Shown here: positions 7,396-10,999 of the stretch, one piece after another
How positions within the stretch are numbered: position 1 is the stretch's first letter
How the letters are laid out: every line of letters starts with the position of its first letter
Translations under genes and position numbers: made by a program
DNA from: Dissophora ornata
Lineage: Eukaryota; Mortierellomycota; Mortierellomycetes; Mortierellales; Mortierellaceae
NCBI GenBank assembly: GCA_025201705.1
Contig: MU617548.1
Coordinates: 1-10,999 of the forward strand
Length of the DNA stretch: 10,999 nt
Direction of reading: 5' to 3'
The notes under the pieces: generated by a model
Told to the model about the DNA's origin: nothing
The model's input: only the letters and a program-made list of their open reading frames with translations
The model's database searches: none

Positions 7396-8040
7396 CGACT
7401 CTGTGTTTTCTGGTGGGTGTGGGGGGACAGAGACAGAAGCGACAATAAATGTGGGAATCAAAGGTGCAGACTCCGACTGACATTTTGTCATTGTGCCACA
7501 TGACCGCTTTTCAGAGTTGCGCATCGCCTGACCTGCGAGAGCAGAAGAGAGAGAGGGCGAGAGCAAGAAGAGAGAGAGGATGCATGCACTGGACCACATC
7601 AGCCGCAGACGGGAGGAGAGAGTCGATGCAAAAAGGGTCGTCCTCGATCGTCAAGCATCTCCTATCGCGCATTCCTCAACAGAGGGAGGGAGGCAGGGCA
7701 AGTTTTTTTTTTTCATTGTTTTTTTTATTATTATTCAGGAATATGTAAGCTGTAATGGCAACCAGACTCTCTTTTTTTTCGAGTTCAGACTGGTCACCAT
7801 CATAGATAGGTCGGTTAGGATAAGAGAGTATTATGTACAGAGCGCACGTTCGCAAGGGTTGAGAAGGACTTTGGGTAAAGGGCGAGAGGGAGGGGAAAAG
7901 ATCAAACTAGGTATACAGGTGACTGAAAAAAAAAGGACGAGCAAACAGCAAAAGAGCAAAGAAACGAGCGAGCAAACGAACAAACAAGCAACGAAGAAGA
8001 CAGGACAAACAAGCAAAAGAAACTACGCAAGAAGAAGAAA

Positions 8041-8061
8041 AGAAAAAGAAAAAGAAAAAAG
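8041..8061 (+). repeat. (GAAAAA)n-like purine run near the end of the zinc-finger gene
   Basis: AGAAAAAGAAAAAGAAAAAA is a simple A/G run ending 13 bases past the zinc-finger stop codon at 8074. On the sense strand of that gene it is a U-rich start to the 3' UTR. Confidence 0.7.
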
Positions 8062-8073
8062 GCACATCCTCAC

Positions 8074-9569
8074 TCATGAGAGCGAGAGGAGCTCGTTGGA
8101 GTAAAAGGGCGTAAATGCTGCAAAGGCCTTGCTCTTCTCCCCACGGCCATTGTGGCGGTGGATACGAATGTGCTGGTTCAGGTTGTCGCTTCGAGAGAAC
8201 CTCTTGGGGCAGTTGTGGATGGGGCATTCGAAGGCTAGTATGTTCATTACATATGTAGAAAGCGTGTTAATGACCACGAAACATGAAATATGACCCCTTT
8301 TCAGCAGCACCATAATAAATTCCTTCCAAACTTACGTTTTTCCATCGTGTGGATCGAGCGGACGTGACGCTTGAGATGCTCAGATCGCTTAAAGATCTTG
8401 CCACAGTCGTCAAAACGGCACGTAAAGACCTTGCAGCCAGAGTTGTCTGGGTTGCACGAGACGCGGCGGCCTCTTGATCGCTTGGGTGTAGGCTTGATCA
8501 TGGACGTGCCGTTGCCCGTGGTCGTCGTTCCGTTGGCAGAGATTGCGCTAGTGCTGTTGGCGGCGCTCGAGTTCATGGATTGGAAGAATGGGATCGAGGG
8601 TTCACTCAGAGTCCTGGCAAGAGGATACGAGGGCGTCATAGAGGGGCAAGAACTTGACATCGACATGCTGCTGGTGCTCGAGAAAGGAGACCGAGGAGAC
8701 AGGGGGGAATCTTCAGAGATGCTGGAGAGAGAATAGCTGTGCTGGTGGTGGTATTGGTTCTGGGAGTGCTGCTGAGAGTACAAGTTGTGCTGCTGAGCAG
8801 AAACGTAGTAGTCGTCGTTGTACACCACCTGGCTCGAGTAGCCCAGAGGCGACTGGCACATATCCATGTCGCGGACCGCGCCCGTGGCCTGGTTCAGGCT
8901 GACATGGCTGGAAAGCGCAGGAGATGCATCAAAGGACATCACACTGGCCGAGTCGCACATATCAGAGATCTGGCTGTCAGAGAAGGAGCGGGCCATCGAC
9001 ATCATGTAGGAAGAACCCATTGAGGCTGGAGCACCGCCGAGAGCTGCAAAGTTCTCGTTCGAGAACTCGCTCCTGACGCGCTGTGAGTAGCTGTATTCGC
9101 TCGCGGCCTGGCAGTCCTCGCCGGTGGGTGCGGTGGCATAGGGCATAAAGCTCTCGTTCTCATAGACGGGCTCTTGGTACTCTGGCCTGTACTCGGGATC
9201 GGAGAAGAGGAGGTTGGCGCGCGCGGGCATGAAAGGGTCCTCTGGCAGGTCAAGGAACGTGCAGGCGACAGGCGAGACGGGGTGGTTACCGAGGATCTGC
9301 AGGTGGTGGTGCTGCTGCTGTTGGTGCAATTGCTGGTGGGCGCTGTGGATTTGTGCGTGTGCCTGCGAGGGCGACGGCGAGGCCGAGAAGGACGAGGAGG
9401 CAGCGGGCGAGGGGGCGGACGCGTTCGTGGAGTCGAGCATGAAGAGCGCTGATTGGTGGTCGTGTGACTGTTCGATCTGGTCCTTGGTCTGTGCCTTGCG
9501 GTGGAGTGTGCTGGTGCTGGTAACGGACGACTCTGAGAGGGCCGGGGACGCGAGCGCTGAGGCGGTCAT
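8074..9569 (-). CDS. C2H2 zinc-finger transcription factor, Msn2/Msn4-like finger pair, two exons
   Basis: Exon 1 is 9569-8336 and exon 2 is 8234-8074, joined across a GTAAGT...ACTAG intron, giving 464 residues. Finger 1 is C384-x4-C389-x12-H402-x4-H407, with KRSEHLKRHVRSIH. Finger 2 is C415-x4-C420-x12-H433-x3-H437, with FSRSDNLNQHIRIH. This pair and its linker HTMEKPF closely resemble yeast Msn2/Msn4 and related stress or developmental regulators that bind CCCCT-type sites. A basic KRSRGRR (363-369) before the fingers is a likely nuclear signal. The N-terminal 350 residues are Ser-, Gln- and His-rich with an acidic-hydrophobic stretch (about 105-145) that could activate transcription. Two matching kinase-type motifs lie at 192-201 and 317-326. 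Only 27 residues follow finger 2. No STE homeodomain is present, so it is not a Ste12 protein. Target genes are unknown. Confidence 0.9.
8235..8335 (-). other. Intron between the two zinc fingers
   Basis: This 101-base intron splits the codon of P412 (phase 1) in the inter-finger linker HTMEKPF. The donor on the minus strand is GTAAGT and the acceptor CTAG, with a TTAAC branch-like motif in between. Reading through the donor reaches a stop at 8301-8303, so an unspliced product would keep finger 1 and lose finger 2. Confidence 0.88.
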
Positions 9570-10034
9570 TGTGACGTATCTGTGGAGAGGGTGTGTGGTG
9601 TGTGGGAGGGGAGGGGTGCAGAGCGTGTTGTTGATCGAAGCGATGGATCGGCTGGGCTATGTTTCTGGGTTGAAGGAGGGCGTCGAATCGTTACGCGACA
9701 AACAGGGCGGAGCTGGTATCGAGGAAGGCGAGAGAGAGGTTGAAGAAGAAGACGCAATCTTAGATCTGGAGAAGAGGTAAGAGAATCGAGGGGGGGGCGT
9801 TGCTTTTGAAGAGAAGTAGCGGGTTTTGCCAAAAGAGATGATAGAGAGAAAGAAAGTTAGAGAAGGGAGGAGGAAAAAAAAAGTGGATGGGAAGTGGTCG
9901 TCGCGGTCCCCTTTTGTACTCGCGGCGACAGTGAGAAAATAAAAAAGTCGGGCGGAGGGACATGGATTGAGAGTATTCATTCCGATAGAATAGCGTGCCG
10001 GCCAATGGTGTGTGCCGCGAATCGAGATTTTAGA

Positions 10035-10118
10035 GTAGCCATGCAATTGAATCCAATTGCAATCGCCTATCGACTATTGTGCGGTATTGTAAAATAGAGA
10101 ATTCAATTGCATCGCTGC
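10035..10118. repeat. Inverted repeat ATGCAATTGAAT ... ATTCAATTGCAT
   Basis: Arms at 10041-10052 and 10101-10112 are perfect 12-base reverse complements separated by 48 bases. Pairing continues outward with two non-Watson-Crick positions to 10035 and 10118. A third CAATTG lies at 10054-10059, between the arms. Position is about 470 to 550 bases upstream of the zinc-finger start codon. Confidence 0.75.
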
Positions 10119-10158
10119 ACACTGCGAGGACATGACGAGAGCGCATATTCAGTCGCGT

Positions 10159-10220
10159 CATTCATTGTTTATTCATTCACTCGCTCGCCCATTTATTCAT
10201 TATTCATTTCATTCACTCGA
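10159..10220 (+). repeat. ATTCATT-type degenerate tandem repeat
   Basis: Reiterated TTCATT/ATTCATTCA units with interruptions such as CTCGCTCGCCC. Simple-sequence DNA in the distal flank of the zinc-finger gene. Confidence 0.7.
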
Positions 10221-10298
10221 TGCCTGTTTGTTGTTTTGTTGGTGGTGTCTTTCTGCTGTTTGTTGCCCTGGTGTCCTGTTCGTGATTTCTGTTCAAAG

Positions 10299-10362
10299 CA
10301 CACTCACAACACACGCACAACACACGCACACATACACACACACACACACACATACACACACG
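10299..10362 (+). repeat. Imperfect (CA)n microsatellite
   Basis: CA units interrupted by CGCA, ACAA and CATA. The longest pure stretch is at about 10333-10351. Confidence 0.85.
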
Positions 10363-10488
10363 CTCACTCTCCTCCTGACTACCTCGTTCTGCGCTCATCC
10401 GGTGCAGCATTGGCCACTCCGCCTGCTCGTCCCCATTGGGTCATCCACACGTTGCTGCACACCCGCCCCACTTACCTTACCCACCAGG

Positions 10489-10508
10489 CCCAGCCCAGCC
10501 CAGCCCAG
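10489..10508 (+). repeat. (CCCAG)4 pentanucleotide repeat
   Basis: Four exact CCCAG units followed by CCCCG, inside a C-rich stretch. Confidence 0.9.
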
Positions 10509-10999
10509 CCCCGTCTCCTCCTTCCTTCACTTTCTCACACTCTGGTTATCTGTCTCTCTCGCTCGATCGTCCACAGAAAACCCCGCCTAGACAAGATAAA
10601 CCTCTGTCTCCAAAAGAATGACAAAGACACGATAAAATCCCAGCTGTCGAACTGTGCATTCCCCTGTCTCATTCTAGCCCGTCACCTTTCCCTCTGTCCC
10701 CTTGAATCAGTCTTTCTTGTTATCACAAGTCTCGTAGGTTTTTTTTTTTCTTTTTTAAAACAAGGCGCTTTTCTATCGATTTCTCCTTTGTAGACAGGGA
10801 AAGACAGGGCCAATCGGTTCGACCAACCAGACAATTTTTTTTAACCGTGCAGACCTGTCGCCAAAAGAGAGAGGGTATTATTTGTTGCATGCCCAAATCT
10901 GGTCACGAGTCGCAGTGATAATTAAAAAATAAAAATATAGGTCGAAGCACATCAAAGGCACGCCCGAGTTCTGTGGAGATTGCCAGTAGAAAATCAAAA

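Larger units (their letters stand above)
7197..8073. other. Gene-free region: upstream of coiled-coil gene and 3' flank of the zinc-finger gene
   Basis: These 877 bases lie between two minus-strand genes. Nearest the coiled-coil gene are a GGATGAG minisatellite and a TTGGGTGT repeat. The middle holds GA-rich purine blocks (about 7540-7620), T runs (7703-7726) and a TTTATT (7724-7729) that could be a distal AATAAA for the zinc-finger transcript. The part at 7925-8062 is A/G-rich with AGCAAAC-like reiterations, so the zinc-finger mRNA would have a U-rich 3' UTR. Open frames here are low-complexity and not believable as genes. Confidence 0.6.
9570..10999. promoter_or_regulatory. Long 5' flank of the zinc-finger gene, gene-free
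   Basis: I see no credible gene in these 1430 bases. Next to the start codon is a GA-rich block (about 9720-9870), CT-rich on the sense strand, as is common in fungal core promoters. CCAAT motifs occur at about 10002-10006 and 10811-10815. Six CCCCT/AGGGG pentamers (9607, 9612, 9789, 9908, 10661, 10698) are potential STRE sites. The distal part is filled with simple repeats. A further promoter for a gene outside the window may lie at the right end (AT-rich 10918-10940). Confidence 0.5.

Noticed and set aside
7197..7445. N-terminal extension of the coiled-coil protein by 83 residues
   Set aside because: The extension is encoded by the minisatellites and is Pro/His/Thr-rich. The ATG at 7194-7196 has an ideal start context and begins a presequence-like segment.
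7580..8104. 174-codon open frame on plus
   Set aside because: Low-complexity Lys/Glu/Thr and poly-Phe product from A-, GA- and T-runs; it overlaps the end of the zinc-finger gene on the other strand.
8074..9569. Ste12-type factor, because some Ste12 proteins have a similar C-terminal finger pair
   Set aside because: No STE homeodomain is visible in the N-terminal 350 residues, which are Ser/Gln/His-rich. The fingers fit Msn2/Msn4 as well or better.
9214..9780. 188-codon open frame on plus over the start of the zinc-finger gene
   Set aside because: Trp/Cys-rich shadow of the Gln/His-rich coding frame followed by GA-rich promoter; no domain.
10107..10793. 228-codon open frame on plus
   Set aside because: It runs through the ATTCATT, CA and CCCAG repeats and encodes Thr-His and Ser-Pro runs with no domain. 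An open frame through repeats is expected by chance.

Overview
This window reads as nuclear DNA of a filamentous fungus. Its genes are split by short GT-AG introns (about 75 to 140 bases, one of 342), some with perfect TACTAAC branch points. It also has AATAAA poly(A) signals, CT-rich promoter blocks and microsatellites between genes. The mix of a fungal scramblase-type anoctamin, a ZDHHC16-like palmitoyltransferase and an Msn2-like zinc-finger factor suits an early-diverging lineage such as Mortierellomycota or Mucoromycota. That placement is inference from protein style, not a database match.

Layout. (1) 50-3270, plus strand: a five-exon TMEM16/anoctamin gene of about 847 residues, with every acidic residue of the family's calcium site visible. 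(2) 3485-3982, minus strand: an intronless GNAT-type N-acetyltransferase, convergent with the anoctamin. (3) 4276-5977, plus strand: a seven-exon DHHC palmitoyltransferase of 350 residues, divergent from the GNAT gene across a 293-base shared promoter. Its DHHC motif is cut in two by an intron and two exons are only 40 and 33 bases long. (4) 6147-7196, minus strand: an unrecognised Gln/Glu-rich coiled-coil protein with a probable mitochondrial presequence, convergent with gene 3. (5) 8074-9569, minus strand: a two-exon C2H2 factor of 464 residues whose paired fingers resemble those of Msn2/Msn4. The two long gene-free stretches, 7197-8073 and 9570-10999, hold flanking sequence, minisatellites, microsatellites and short candidate regulatory motifs.

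The genes do not form an evident pathway. The one possible functional link is that CCCCT (STRE-type) elements, the class of site bound by Msn2-like fingers, lie just upstream of gene 4 and upstream of the factor itself. I found no mobile element, CRISPR array, rRNA or tRNA, and no clear new biological system. The points most worth a second look are the frame-preserving, stop-free intron inside the anoctamin calcium-binding helix, the pair of near-identical Snf1/AMPK-type motifs in the zinc-finger factor, and the unknown mitochondrial-type protein.
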